DNA of 64,000 bases, from positions 1 through 64,000 of the forward strand of contig NZ_JBAXHI010000002.1 of NCBI RefSeq assembly GCF_037138995.1, given 5' to 3'. Shown piece after piece: positions 17,979 through 25,630 of the stretch (position 1 is the stretch's first letter; each line of letters starts with the position of its first letter). The notes beneath the pieces are model-generated. The model saw nothing but the letters and a program-made list of their open reading frames with translations, made no database searches and was not told the DNA's origin. Source of the DNA: Chlorohelix sp037138995 (GTDB taxonomy: Bacteria; Chloroflexota; Chloroflexia; Chloroheliales; Chloroheliaceae). A program made the translations under genes and the position numbers.

Positions 17979-18989
17979 ATGGAAAATCCCACATCCCTCT
18001 CCTACAAAGGCGCAGGAGTAGATATAGAAGCCGGCGATGAAGCCAGCTCAAACGCATTTATGGCAGCACGTAGCACCTATCGTTCCGAAATAATTGAAAA
18101 AAGCGGGGTAGTATTATTTGATGCTCGTTTCCAAAACTATCGCCACCCTATGCTCATTGGCGGTAGTGATGGCGTTGGTACAAAACTCAAAATAGCCTTC
18201 ATGACAGACCGCCACAATACGGTTGGCATTGACCTTGTGGCAATGTGTGTAAATGACCTCATACGGCGCGGCGCTGAACCTTTGGTCTTTTTACCCTATT
18301 TTGCCACCGGAAAACTGAATACAGACATAGCGGAACAGGTTTCTGAAGGGGTCGCGGAAGGCTGTCGCCGGGCTAATTGCAGCATAGTTGGCGGCGAAAC
18401 AGCCGAAATGCCGGGCTTCTATGCACCGGGTGAATACGATATGGCTGGAAGTTGTTTCGGTGTTGTTGAGAATGCCGGAATCATTACCGGAGAAGCCATT
18501 CAATCCGGCGATATTATTCTCGGTTTAGCCAGCAGCGGCTTGCATAGCAACGGCTACTCGTTGGCACGCCGCGCAATTTTACCGCACTACGCGCTGAAAG
18601 ACACTCCTCCTGAATTAAACGGCCAGTCTTTGGCAGATGCGTTACTTGAGCCAACCCGAATTTATGTCAAATCAGTATTGGCTGTTTTAAGAACAGCCGC
18701 AGTTATAAACGGGTTGGCACATATCACAGGCAGCGGCTTTCGCAAGCTTTATAAAATAATACCGAAAGAGCTATCTGCCAAAATAGATTTCGATAGTTGG
18801 CATATACCGCCAATCTTCAAGTTAATTCAAGCGTCTGGAAATGTGGAACAAGCCGAAATGTTCAAAACCTTTAACATGGGTATTGGCTTTGCGGCAGTTG
18901 TACCTGCTGCCGATGCCGCCGCAATTAGCGCCTTATTTGCGGAACTTGGCGAAAAAGTGTATCAGATTGGCGTGATTGAAAAAAGATAA
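17979..18989 (+). CDS. purM: Phosphoribosylformylglycinamidine cyclo-ligase
   Basis: 336 residues. Catalyses ATP-dependent ring closure to aminoimidazole ribonucleotide in purine synthesis. Signatures are SYKGAGVDIEAG, GSDGVGTKLKIA, VAMCVNDLIRRGAEPLVFL, IVGGETAEMPGFY, EYDMAGSCFGVV, GLASSGLHSNGYSL and HITGSGF. The His in HITGSGF is kept, but the residues after it (RKLYKI) differ from the common GGLxxN. It starts five bases after cheA with no obvious ribosome site, so it is probably read by coupling in the same transcript. A terminator follows. Confidence 0.95.
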   Translation: MENPTSLSYKGAGVDIEAGDEASSNAFMAARSTYRSEIIEKSGVVLFDARFQNYRHPMLIGGSDGVGTKLKIAFMTDRHNTVGIDLVAMCVNDLIRRGAEPLVFLPYFATGKLNTDIAEQVSEGVAEGCRRANCSIVGGETAEMPGFYAPGEYDMAGSCFGVVENAGIITGEAIQSGDIILGLASSGLHSNGYSLARRAILPHYALKDTPPELNGQSLADALLEPTRIYVKSVLAVLRTAAVINGLAHITGSGFRKLYKIIPKELSAKIDFDSWHIPPIFKLIQASGNVEQAEMFKTFNMGIGFAAVVPAADAAAISALFAELGEKVYQIGVIEKR

Positions 18990-19013
18990 CTTGTTGAATT
19001 GAGAATTAAGTAG

Positions 19014-19041
19014 CCCTTCCCAATTTCGGGGAGGGTTTTTT
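19014..19041 (+). terminator. Terminator after purM
   Basis: CCCTTCCC and GGGGAGGG form an 8-bp stem around a six-base loop and are followed by six T. It marks the end of the chemosensory-purM operon. Confidence 0.88.
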
Positions 19042-19137
19042 AGTTCGGCGATAAGAAGAGGTAAGTTAAGGAAAGGTGCATATAGGGGTAGTTACAAGAT
19101 TTCGGGTGAAAGCGAAGCTAGGGACAAATTTCACAAA

Positions 19138-19368
19138 TTAGGCAATCAAGCGGTCAATTTCGTCCAGTTTGGCGGGGCGGGTGGAAATGGGAAAATCACC
19201 GGCGGTATAAGCTAGCCATAAAAGCAGGTTTATATCACTGGCGTTAGGTTGAGCCATTTTGAGCAAAATAGAGTGGGCTTCGGCTTTAAACCCTAGTTTG
19301 GCTATTGCGATAGCTCGCTCATCAAGTCTAAAACCAAACTGAATTGCTATATAGTTGATAACTTGCTG
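19138..19368 (-). pseudogene. C-terminal remnant of a helical (TPR-like) protein
   Basis: The minus strand holds an open frame of 76 codons ending in TAA at 19138, with no start codon, and a TAG directly before it. The residues look like true protein: LDERAIAIAKLGFKAEAHSI then LLKMAQPNASDINLLLWLAY, resembling the helical pairs of tetratricopeptide repeats. It appears to be the tail of a lost gene. The family is not identified. Confidence 0.45.
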
Positions 19369-19382
19369 CTAATAATAACCAC

Positions 19383-19592
19383 ACAAACTTAAGGGAAAGA
19401 TTAACGCATATAAAAAGTTGGTATCCTTTCAATAGTTCGGGTAGAACTCGCGAAATTACGGTCATTTTAGGTTCGATTGTGGGGATTTCCACTGCGTTTA
19501 CCCCTAGTTATTGAGAGGTGCGCGATGCTTGGCAATTCTACCGCGACCGCCGACCTGCCGTGTACGGTGATATTGTCCAACCACTTCCGTAA
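19383..19592 (+). pseudogene. Decayed coding remnant of unknown family
   Basis: This frame is protein-like on both sides of a single TGA (19512-19514). Before it is REITVILGSIVGISTAFTP; after it is EVRDAWQFYRDRRPAVYGDI, ending at a TAA. There is no start codon with a ribosome site. The hydrophobic VILGSIVGI suggests a membrane protein. It lies next to another remnant in an otherwise gene-poor 800 bases. A programmed TGA readthrough is possible but less likely. Confidence 0.3.
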
Positions 19593-19788
19593 TAGAACAA
19601 AAACGAATCTCCGTAACAGTAATAGCCGAGGTCACGTGCCTTGGTTATTATTATTGCTGCAACTATCTATTTATCTGTTGTTTCCGGCAAAAACATTGGA
19701 AATTAAAAAGGGGCTTTGCTTAATATAACTTTGCAAAGCCCTCATCGCAGGTAGAGTTCTAATTCTATTCTTACTATAGTGCCTTAAG

Positions 19789-20418
19789 CTATGAAGTTAA
19801 GATAGGGCGAGTGCTGTAAGAGTCAAAACGCAAGTTATTGCTAGGGATAGCGCTTGCGTTAGAGTTCGCAGTTTCACTAATACCAATCAAGCGACGGCGT
19901 TTTCGGCGATTGCCGTTAGCGCCTTCTACGGTTTCAGCATTATTGCCGTCAAGGGCTTTAACATTATGCCGTTGCTGCTCGGAAAGTTCGCAGAAGCGAT
20001 TAAACACTTTGTGAGCAATCCTTAACTCTTCCTCATTCATGAGACTAAACACTTCTTGTAACACCTCGGTTTTTAAAGCTCCAACCATGTTAGTAACTTC
20101 TAGTCCGGCATCCGTTAGACTAGCACGTACTTCACGGCGATCTTCCGGGCTAGTTTCACGAACCAACAAAGGAATGCCATTTCGGCGTTCAATCAGGCGG
20201 TTTACAATACCGGTAATTGTTGGCATACTTACCTGAAGATGCTCGTGCAATTCACTCATAGTTAGCGATCCGAATTGACGAATAATATATAATACTTTCA
20301 TTTGCTGGAAGGTGAGGTCAAGTTGAAGCCAATCCGGAGTAGCAGCCACATTTAACTGTTGGAAAGCACATTGATAAAGATGGGACAACTCTTGAGAGTC
20401 CTTTGATTTTTCACTCAT
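19789..20418 (-). CDS. MarR-family transcriptional regulator
   Basis: 209 residues with a winged helix at about 35-140. The recognition region is MSELHEHLQVSMPTITGIVN, and the wing has the MarR signature ETSPEDRREVRASLTDAG. A C-terminal extension of about 60 residues, including the basic GNRRKRRRL, is unusual for the family and looks disordered. The ATG at 20418 has GGGGGAG at good spacing. It is a lone gene. The regulated gene is unknown; autoregulation is common in the family. Confidence 0.88.
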   Translation of the reverse strand: MSEKSKDSQELSHLYQCAFQQLNVAATPDWLQLDLTFQQMKVLYIIRQFGSLTMSELHEHLQVSMPTITGIVNRLIERRNGIPLLVRETSPEDRREVRASLTDAGLEVTNMVGALKTEVLQEVFSLMNEEELRIAHKVFNRFCELSEQQRHNVKALDGNNAETVEGANGNRRKRRRLIGISETANSNASAIPSNNLRFDSYSTRPILTS

Positions 20419-20723
20419 CAAAACTCCCCCTCCAAAAGGGATATTTCTTTTTAACTTCTAAGAGCAAGAAAAACAATATGAACATTATCGGGGAATACCC
20501 AAAACCTGAATCTAATAGTAAGATAATACCAAATCTTTAGGTAAATGTAAAGGGCTTTTCACAGTAAGTTGTGTTAAATAACCACAAGGAATTGTTGGAT
20601 TTTATTACAGTTAAAATTAAAGAATGTTTGCAAGCATTTTTAATATCAATGAAAAATATATGAGGAAACAGCCCGTGAAGGGCTGTTTAAGTTCAGAACC
20701 ACACATATATTATCTTTTATCAA
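20419..20723. other. Intergenic gap with one hairpin
   Basis: About 300 AT-rich bases between the MarR gene's 5' end and the anti-sigma gene's 3' end. It must hold the MarR promoter, but no consensus pair is clear. The only structure seen is the hairpin at 20666-20688. Confidence 0.5.
20666..20688 (-). terminator. Probable terminator of the sigma/anti-sigma operon
   Basis: AAACAGCCC and GGGCTGTTT make a perfect 9-bp stem with a five-base loop, about 36 bases past the stop of the anti-sigma gene. The T-run on the minus strand is weak, so it may be an RNA-stabilising hairpin instead. Confidence 0.55.
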
Positions 20724-21665
20724 CTAATCTTTTGAGTCTTTATTTTTATCCGATTCTTCATTGTTATCATGAGTGGCAGAAGGTGTCGGAGTCATATTCG
20801 ATTTTTTCTCATCCTCATGATTATCCTCATGATTAGAGGTAGGAGTAGGCGTTGCATTCGGAGTTGTATTAGGAGTTTTGATGGTAGTCACAACTGTAGT
20901 AACAGTTTTTGCAATAGCAGGTGTTGTGGTTGTGGTAGGCGCTACTGTTGCTATTAAAGTTTGTTTCTCGGATTCAGTTGTAGCAGAAGGGTTTGTTGCA
21001 ACAACCGGAGCCTGTGTTGTAGTTTGCATGTTAGCCGGAGCTTGCGTAGTGCGTGGCGCCAAAGTAGTTAGCTGTACAACAGTAGTGGACAAGTTCGTAG
21101 TGGTTGACACACTAGTAGTCTGCTGCGTAGTCTCTACGGTAGCGGTTGCATCTTCAGTTACGGCGGTTTCCGGTGCCGTAGTAGTGATTTCGATATTAGT
21201 AGTTTCAAAGGTAGCCGCAGGTATGCTGGTATTGGGCGCGGCAATATTATTATTACCCGGTTGTTCAGAAAGCGCCAGCCCTATCAACAAGCCCAGCGCC
21301 AACACCACTGAAGCCGCTACCATAACAAGTTGTAAACCATGCAACCGATTTAATCGGCGCGGTTGGTTATTGGTAACGGTTCTGCGAGGTTCCAGCGCAA
21401 GAATATTGCCGGGAAGAGGCGGCACAATAGTAAGGCGTGATTTCGCTTGCAAACGAGCCTTAAGGTCAGCCGTTAGCATTTGTCGTTTCTCCGCATTTAA
21501 AGCAAAGCTTGGAGCCTGCCGGCTCTGTACCACCAGTTCCAGCATATTTTCTAGTGCCATTTCTTGCTCAAAGGTAATAACTATATCCGGCTCAAGGCTT
21601 TTGCCCTGCTGCAAGTAATCGACTCTATTTTCAAAAAGCTCTTGGATGTGCTTATCTGTTTTCAT
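20724..21665 (-). CDS. Probable membrane anti-sigma factor with Thr-rich exterior
   Basis: 313 residues from the ATG at 21665, which lies four bases after the sigma gene's stop with GGTAAGG upstream. A start at 21701 would overlap the sigma gene and looks false. The cytoplasmic part (about 1-110) is helical and charged, as in anti-sigma domains, but has no HxxxCxxC zinc motif. One membrane helix (LQLVMVAASVVLALGLLIGL) follows at about 113-135. The outside is a Thr/Val/Ala-rich, mucin-like region ending in a His/Asp/Glu/Lys-rich tail. The call rests mainly on the pairing with the sigma gene. Confidence 0.7.
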   Translation of the reverse strand: MKTDKHIQELFENRVDYLQQGKSLEPDIVITFEQEMALENMLELVVQSRQAPSFALNAEKRQMLTADLKARLQAKSRLTIVPPLPGNILALEPRRTVTNNQPRRLNRLHGLQLVMVAASVVLALGLLIGLALSEQPGNNNIAAPNTSIPAATFETTNIEITTTAPETAVTEDATATVETTQQTTSVSTTTNLSTTVVQLTTLAPRTTQAPANMQTTTQAPVVATNPSATTESEKQTLIATVAPTTTTTPAIAKTVTTVVTTIKTPNTTPNATPTPTSNHEDNHEDEKKSNMTPTPSATHDNNEESDKNKDSKD

Positions 21666-21669
21666 ACCC

Positions 21670-22257
21670 TTACCGCCGTTTCCCCATGCCGTTATTATCA
21701 TCTAGTATTTGCCGCAAGTTACGGGTTGCCCGAAATTGCAAGCTTTTGATTGATGGCATACTTTTATTTATAATAGCGGCGACCTGTTCAAGGTCGTTAC
21801 CCTCAATAAACCTTAAAATAAATACTGTGCGCTGGTCTTCCGGCAATAAATTCAAAGCTTGCCTCAAGTCTTCACGCTGTGCCACTTGCGTGGCTATCTC
21901 GCCCCCGTCTGCTGCTCCGTAGTCACTGCTAAGCGTCTCATAAAGCGAACTACTTTCATCGCTTGCCGCCTCCAATGAAACAGAGGGATGTCGGCTGCGA
22001 TAGCGATAATGATCTGCCAGAAGATTACGAGCTATGCGGAAGACCCATGCTTTGAAAGGCACATCGCGTTGCTGGTAATCCCCAATTTTCTCGACAATAC
22101 GAGTAAGTGTTTCACTAACTATATCTTCAGCCAAATGATGATCGCTGCTATGGTAGTACGCATAGTTATATAACCTGTCTGCAAAACGGGACATTAATTC
22201 ATCCACTGCGGCAGGCTCGAACCTTTGAAGTTGTGCTACCAGTTCAATGTCATTCAT
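21670..22257 (-). CDS. ECF-type RNA polymerase sigma factor
   Basis: 195 residues, sigma-70 family group 4. Region 2 (about 10-85) has DRLYNYAYYHSSDHHLAEDI, VSETLTRIVEKI and FKAWVFRIARNLLADHYR. Region 4 (about 130-190) has LNLLPEDQRTVFILRFIEGN and a helix-turn-helix with PSIKSLQFRATRNLRQIL. The 3' neighbour is a single-pass membrane protein, the usual anti-sigma arrangement, so the factor probably answers an envelope signal. Its own promoter motif was not identified. Confidence 0.93.
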   Translation of the reverse strand: MNDIELVAQLQRFEPAAVDELMSRFADRLYNYAYYHSSDHHLAEDIVSETLTRIVEKIGDYQQRDVPFKAWVFRIARNLLADHYRYRSRHPSVSLEAASDESSSLYETLSSDYGAADGGEIATQVAQREDLRQALNLLPEDQRTVFILRFIEGNDLEQVAAIINKSMPSIKSLQFRATRNLRQILDDNNGMGKRR

Positions 22258-22331
22258 TTGTAAGTGTTAATCAATCTTCGATGTAAACAATCGGCTTATA
22301 ATACGAATGCTCAATATTTTGCCTTTCGGTT

Positions 22332-23249
22332 TCATACTAAGCGACCTTCTACATCTATCATATAAACTCGGCAATTTTCTTGCCGATTGATAAATTCTCT
22401 ACCTTTTTCAATACCCAATATTAAAACGGTTTTAGCGAACACGTCCGCCAACATCGCGGTGGGCGCAACTATCGTTACAGCCGCCAACCCATTATCAACC
22501 GGCTCGGAGGTGCGTGGGTCAATCAAGTGATGCTGTAGTTGGTTGCCTTTCAGCCAACGGCGGCGGGTAGTGGAGGAGGTTGCTACTGCTCCTTCTATAA
22601 CTGGCAAAGTAGTTAAAGTGCCTTCTAGGGCAATTGGATTTTGCATTTCAACTTCCCAACCGCTTTTTCCGGGCTGATTACCGCCAAGGCGCATATCTCC
22701 GCCAGCGCTCACCATAAAATCCTTGAATCCCTGTGCCTGAATAACTGCTGCAACCCGGTCAACAGTCATACCTTTAGCGATACCGCCCAAATCAATTCTA
22801 GCGCCCTTCTCAAGCTTAATACTTCGCCGAGCGTGGTTTAATTCGACATATCGGTGCGAAGGTGGGCGAAATGTATTTATTTTGGTTGCCAGACCGGGAG
22901 TAAGAGTTCCAATTTGCTCAAAACTGCGGTCATACCCGGCGTGTTCCAGCGCATCCAAAATGGTTAAATCAAATATACCGCCAGTTACTTCTGCCATTTT
23001 TAGGGCAGCAATGACACACTCAAAAAACAGAGGGGAGGCTTGTTCAATATAACTCTTTTGATTTAACCTTGATAGCTCGCTATCAGGTAAAAAACGACTC
23101 AGAGTTAATTCAGCGTGCCGAAATATCAGTTGTGCAACGCTGACCAAATCACGCGCCCGTAATTTGGTGGCTTTGGACTCACTACTCAAATATATAAGCG
23201 CTTGCACATCTGTATTCATTGCCCTAAATGTGGAAAAAACCTCGCCCAT
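22332..23249 (-). CDS. apbE: FAD:protein FMN transferase
   Basis: 305 residues. Attaches FMN covalently to Thr/Ser of target flavoproteins such as Na+-NQR or Rnf subunits. Signatures are FRAMNTDVQ near the start, FDLTILDAL, ARIDLGGIAKGMTVDRVA, VSAGGDMRLGG, VATSSTTRR, HHLIDPRTSEPV and a metal-site region TAMLADVFAKTVLILG. The ATG at 23249 keeps the FRAMNTD motif; a TTG at 23264 is the alternative. No lipobox or signal peptide is seen, so it may act in the cytoplasm. No obvious target protein is encoded nearby. Confidence 0.92.
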   Translation of the reverse strand: MGEVFSTFRAMNTDVQALIYLSSESKATKLRARDLVSVAQLIFRHAELTLSRFLPDSELSRLNQKSYIEQASPLFFECVIAALKMAEVTGGIFDLTILDALEHAGYDRSFEQIGTLTPGLATKINTFRPPSHRYVELNHARRSIKLEKGARIDLGGIAKGMTVDRVAAVIQAQGFKDFMVSAGGDMRLGGNQPGKSGWEVEMQNPIALEGTLTTLPVIEGAVATSSTTRRRWLKGNQLQHHLIDPRTSEPVDNGLAAVTIVAPTAMLADVFAKTVLILGIEKGREFINRQENCRVYMIDVEGRLV

Positions 23250-23300
23250 ACCCTGTTTAACCAATCTTTATCTAAATATCCAATCCGGTAATCCGGTTCT

Positions 23301-23322
23301 ATGCTCGTTTTTTGACGAGCAT
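23301..23322. other. Hairpin between two minus-strand genes
   Basis: ATGCTCGT and ACGAGCAT form an 8-bp stem around TTTTTG. It lies after the Thr/Pro-rich gene and before apbE, both minus strand. Without an external T-run it may be a weak terminator or a site controlling apbE. Confidence 0.4.
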
Positions 23323-23419
23323 AGATTCTATCACAACTAGGAAGCTTTAGTCTTAGATGTCTGCGTTGGAGCCAACTTTGGTGTTGCAATCGGCTCCAGC
23401 TTCGGTGTCGCTTGTAATC

Positions 23420-24073
23420 TTAATCGTGTTCCTTTTCGCCGCCCTTATTGTCTTTATGTTCAGGTTCCTTTGTCTCAGGACCCTTATTGTCTTTATGTTC
23501 AGGTTCCTTTGTCTCAGGCTTCTTCGTCTCTGTCTCTCTCTTCTCGGTTGGCTTTACTGTTGGAGTGGAAGCCGCAGTCGGTTCGGGTGTTGCTGTTGCA
23601 GTCGGCACTGGCGTTGTTGCAGTCGGTTCGGGTGTTGCTGTTGCTGTCGGTTCAGGTGTTGCTGTTGCTGTCGGCACTGGCGTATGCTGTTCTTCTACTT
23701 TTTCGGCGACTACCACCACTGTATTGGCAACAACAACCGGATTACTAACCACAGTCTGAGCCTCAGGGGTGCTGAACTGATGTTCAGGTTGTGCATTATA
23801 ATAAACATCCGCAACTATCGGATCAGGGTTGACAGTAACTATGGGTAGTTCGGTAGTAGCTCCAGCGCCGGGCTGTGTAGCAGCAGTATTTTTCGCAACA
23901 GTAGCAGTCTTGACAGCCTTAGCTACGGTAGTAGGAGCTTTCGCTGCGACTTGGGTTGTAGCTTTGGTGTCAGGAGTGCTAACCCCTATGCCCGACGCAT
24001 TCACGCCAAACGCAAAAGCTCCTACAAAAGCTATTCCTAATATCAATCCGGGTAATAATGTTTTCAGTTTCAC
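23420..24073 (-). CDS. Exported Thr/Pro/Ala-rich low-complexity protein
   Basis: 217 residues. A signal peptide (MKLKTLLPGLILGIAFVGAF) is followed by a Thr/Ala/Val region and an imperfect TATATPEP-type repeat block at about 133-168. A highly charged tail then repeats the 13-residue unit PETKEPEHKDNKG twice. No enzyme domain is visible. The tail composition resembles the His/Asp/Lys-rich end of the anti-sigma protein at 20724. A flexible surface or wall-linked protein is likely. AGGAGC lies before the ATG. Confidence 0.7.
   Translation of the reverse strand: MKLKTLLPGLILGIAFVGAFAFGVNASGIGVSTPDTKATTQVAAKAPTTVAKAVKTATVAKNTAATQPGAGATTELPIVTVNPDPIVADVYYNAQPEHQFSTPEAQTVVSNPVVVANTVVVVAEKVEEQHTPVPTATATPEPTATATPEPTATTPVPTATATPEPTAASTPTVKPTEKRETETKKPETKEPEHKDNKGPETKEPEHKDNKGGEKEHD
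23442..23519. repeat. Two tandem copies of a 39-bp unit inside a coding region
   Basis: A unit beginning CCCTTATTGTCTTTATGTTC is repeated with a 39-base period (first copy from 23442, second from 23481). It encodes the duplicated PETKEPEHKDNKG of the exported protein. Near identity at DNA level indicates recent duplication or slippage. Confidence 0.85.
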
Positions 24074-24576
24074 CAGATGCTCCTTTCAATGATAGGGGAC
24101 TCGATTTGTTTTCTTCGAGACCCTAAACGCTATAAAAGAGCAAAAGTCGCGGGCAAATTCTCTCAATTTTTAAAATTCACACATTATATATTAATCTTCC
24201 AACTTGACCTGATTAGTACCATCGAGTTGGCACGTCTCCATCATCCGGGAGTACCTCGGGATTTCCTCAAATTCCCCGCCCCACCATGAAAAAGCAAGAT
24301 GAAGCCTTGTTGGTTGCTCTCCTCAACACTTTTACTGTTCATCCCTCCTATACATCACACAGAACTTTAGCTCTAGCAAAACGAGAACGAATTCTTCCTT
24401 GGTAATATCTCACACGAAAATTTGACGCGCACCCCGTGAGGAGTAATCACTTGTTTTAAAATTAGATTGAGTTTATACTAAGTAAAATTTGCTGAGAACG
24501 TTGAGAGAACGATTTAAAATTATCCCTATCAAAAAATTTCCTAACGTTGCCCGAAAATATTACCGGGAGGTATTCA
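24074..24576. other. 500-base gene-free stretch between divergent genes
   Basis: It separates the exported-protein gene (minus) from minE (plus) and must hold both promoters. No solid ORF is present. On the minus strand near 24200-24240 a CAACT/AGTTG hairpin encloses GGTACTAATC, which resembles the 3' end of 23S rRNA, but the similarity is short. Nothing else stands out. Confidence 0.4.
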
Positions 24577-24843
24577 ATGGGGCTTTTAGATAAATTGCTT
24601 GGTAGAAGCGCAGGCGGCACACCTGCCAAAAGCTCTATCGTTGCTAAAGACCGCCTCCAACTTGCTCTAATCTCGGACAGAATCAAAGTAACGCCAGAAC
24701 AGATGGAACTTCTGAAAGAAGAAATCGTATCTGTTATTAGTCGTCATTTTGATATTGATCGGGAAGCGATGGAAATTACGTGGGGCGATAAACACGATAA
24801 GCTGGTAGCCAACATACCAGTGCGTCGTTCGAGAATGCTATGA
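24577..24843 (+). CDS. minE: Cell division topological specificity factor MinE
   Basis: 88 residues. MinE drives MinD oscillation and keeps MinC inhibition away from mid-cell. An amphipathic membrane-targeting start (MGLLDKLLGR) is followed by the MinD-binding segment AKDRLQLALISDR and the topological domain ending KLVANIPVRRSR. The ATG at 24577 has GGGAGG upstream and begins the typical MinE N-terminus; an earlier in-frame ATG at 24547 would add ten poorly fitting residues. minC and minD are not beside it, unlike the usual minCDE order. Confidence 0.9.
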   Translation: MGLLDKLLGRSAGGTPAKSSIVAKDRLQLALISDRIKVTPEQMELLKEEIVSVISRHFDIDREAMEITWGDKHDKLVANIPVRRSRML

Positions 24844-24883
24844 GTAATGGAGTTCCGTTTAGCAATTACCAATGAGGCTAAAA

Positions 24884-25363
24884 ATGAATAAATTGCAGCC
24901 TGATAAAAATCCTACACCATTTCCAATATGGTCTAGGAACGGATTTAGAGTTTTAACCAAAAACATCCGAATCCAAACCCATGGTGATGGAGATATTTTG
25001 GATATTACCAAACAGGCTCAAGAGCGAATCAGTGAAACAGGGCTTCAAAATGGCACTGTAACTCTGTTTATTCAAGGTTCTACTGCGGCGCTTACTACTA
25101 TGGAATTTGAACCGGGTCTAGTTCAGGATTTATCAGAATTATTTGAAAAACTAGCCCCGCATGACGCGCGTTACAAACACGAAGAACGCTGGCACGATGG
25201 CAACGGTTTTTCCCATATCAGGGCTGCTTTGTTAGGTCCTTCTCTAACAATCCCATTTACCGAAGGTTTTATGACTTTGGGAACGTGGCAACAAATAATA
25301 ATAATAGATTTTGATAATCGCTCGCGACAACGAGAAATTGTATTACAAATTATGGGCGAATAA
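24884..25363 (+). CDS. YjbQ/UPF0047 family protein
   Basis: 159 residues. The family fold shows GDGDILDITKQAQERI, GTVTLFIQGSTAALTTMEFE, RWHDGNGFSHIRAALLGPSL and FTLGTWQQIIIIDFD-like strands near the end (here MTLGTWQQ). The HDGNGxSH segment supplies the conserved polar site. Members have weak thiamine-phosphate synthase activity, but the physiological role is unsettled. The ATG at 24884 is chosen because GAGG lies six bases upstream. It lies 40 bases after minE and is probably co-transcribed. Confidence 0.9.
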   Translation: MNKLQPDKNPTPFPIWSRNGFRVLTKNIRIQTHGDGDILDITKQAQERISETGLQNGTVTLFIQGSTAALTTMEFEPGLVQDLSELFEKLAPHDARYKHEERWHDGNGFSHIRAALLGPSLTIPFTEGFMTLGTWQQIIIIDFDNRSRQREIVLQIMGE

Positions 25364-25396
25364 AAAAAGGGACGTAGCCCATACGTCCCTCAATCT
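25361..25396. terminator. Bidirectional terminator between convergent genes
   Basis: AGGGACGTA and TACGTCCCT form a 9-bp stem with a short loop. Seven A lie on the left, giving T7 for minus-strand transcripts; the right side has only CAATCTTTT for plus-strand ones. It serves the YjbQ gene and the facing minus operon. Confidence 0.8.
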
Positions 25397-25398
25397 TT

Positions 25399-25626
25399 TC
25401 ATTCATCTCGACCTATCCAGAAATAATTCTGAGGCACATTCTTTGCAGTTTTAACCTCTATCTCAAGGTTACTTGCTAAAGCTGTAAAATCTCCCACTTG
25501 TACTTTCTCGCTCAACATACAAATGCCCGGTTTTTTGCCATACTTTTGCCGATAGCGCAGCACCGCTTCATCAATTTTTGTGCCTACTGGCTTTTTCGGG
25601 TTATTATCAAACCATACGAAATACAT
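25399..25626 (-). CDS. Small conserved-looking protein downstream of the FtsK-like operon
   Basis: 75 residues (MYFVWFDNNPKKPVGTKIDE...). GGGAGGTGAAAC before the ATG at 25626 decides the start. It has no membrane segment. It begins four bases after the stop of the preceding membrane-protein gene, and its ribosome site overlaps that gene's end, so they are coupled. I do not recognise the family. The regular length and strong ribosome site argue that it is real. Confidence 0.7.
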   Translation of the reverse strand: MYFVWFDNNPKKPVGTKIDEAVLRYRQKYGKKPGICMLSEKVQVGDFTALASNLEIEVKTAKNVPQNYFWIGRDE

Positions 25627-25630
25627 TGTT

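Noticed and set aside
19477..19728. 83-codon plus-strand ORF
   Set aside because: Poor protein-like composition; another frame in the same place reads better as a decayed gene.
20878..21618. 246-codon plus-strand frame opposite the anti-sigma gene
   Set aside because: Val/Ala/Cys-rich composition is the mirror of Thr-rich codons on the true strand; no ribosome site.
23357..23848. Plus-strand Cys/Leu/Arg-rich frames opposite the Thr/Pro exported protein
   Set aside because: Repetitive residues arise from reading the tandem repeats backwards; the minus frame has a signal peptide and ribosome site.
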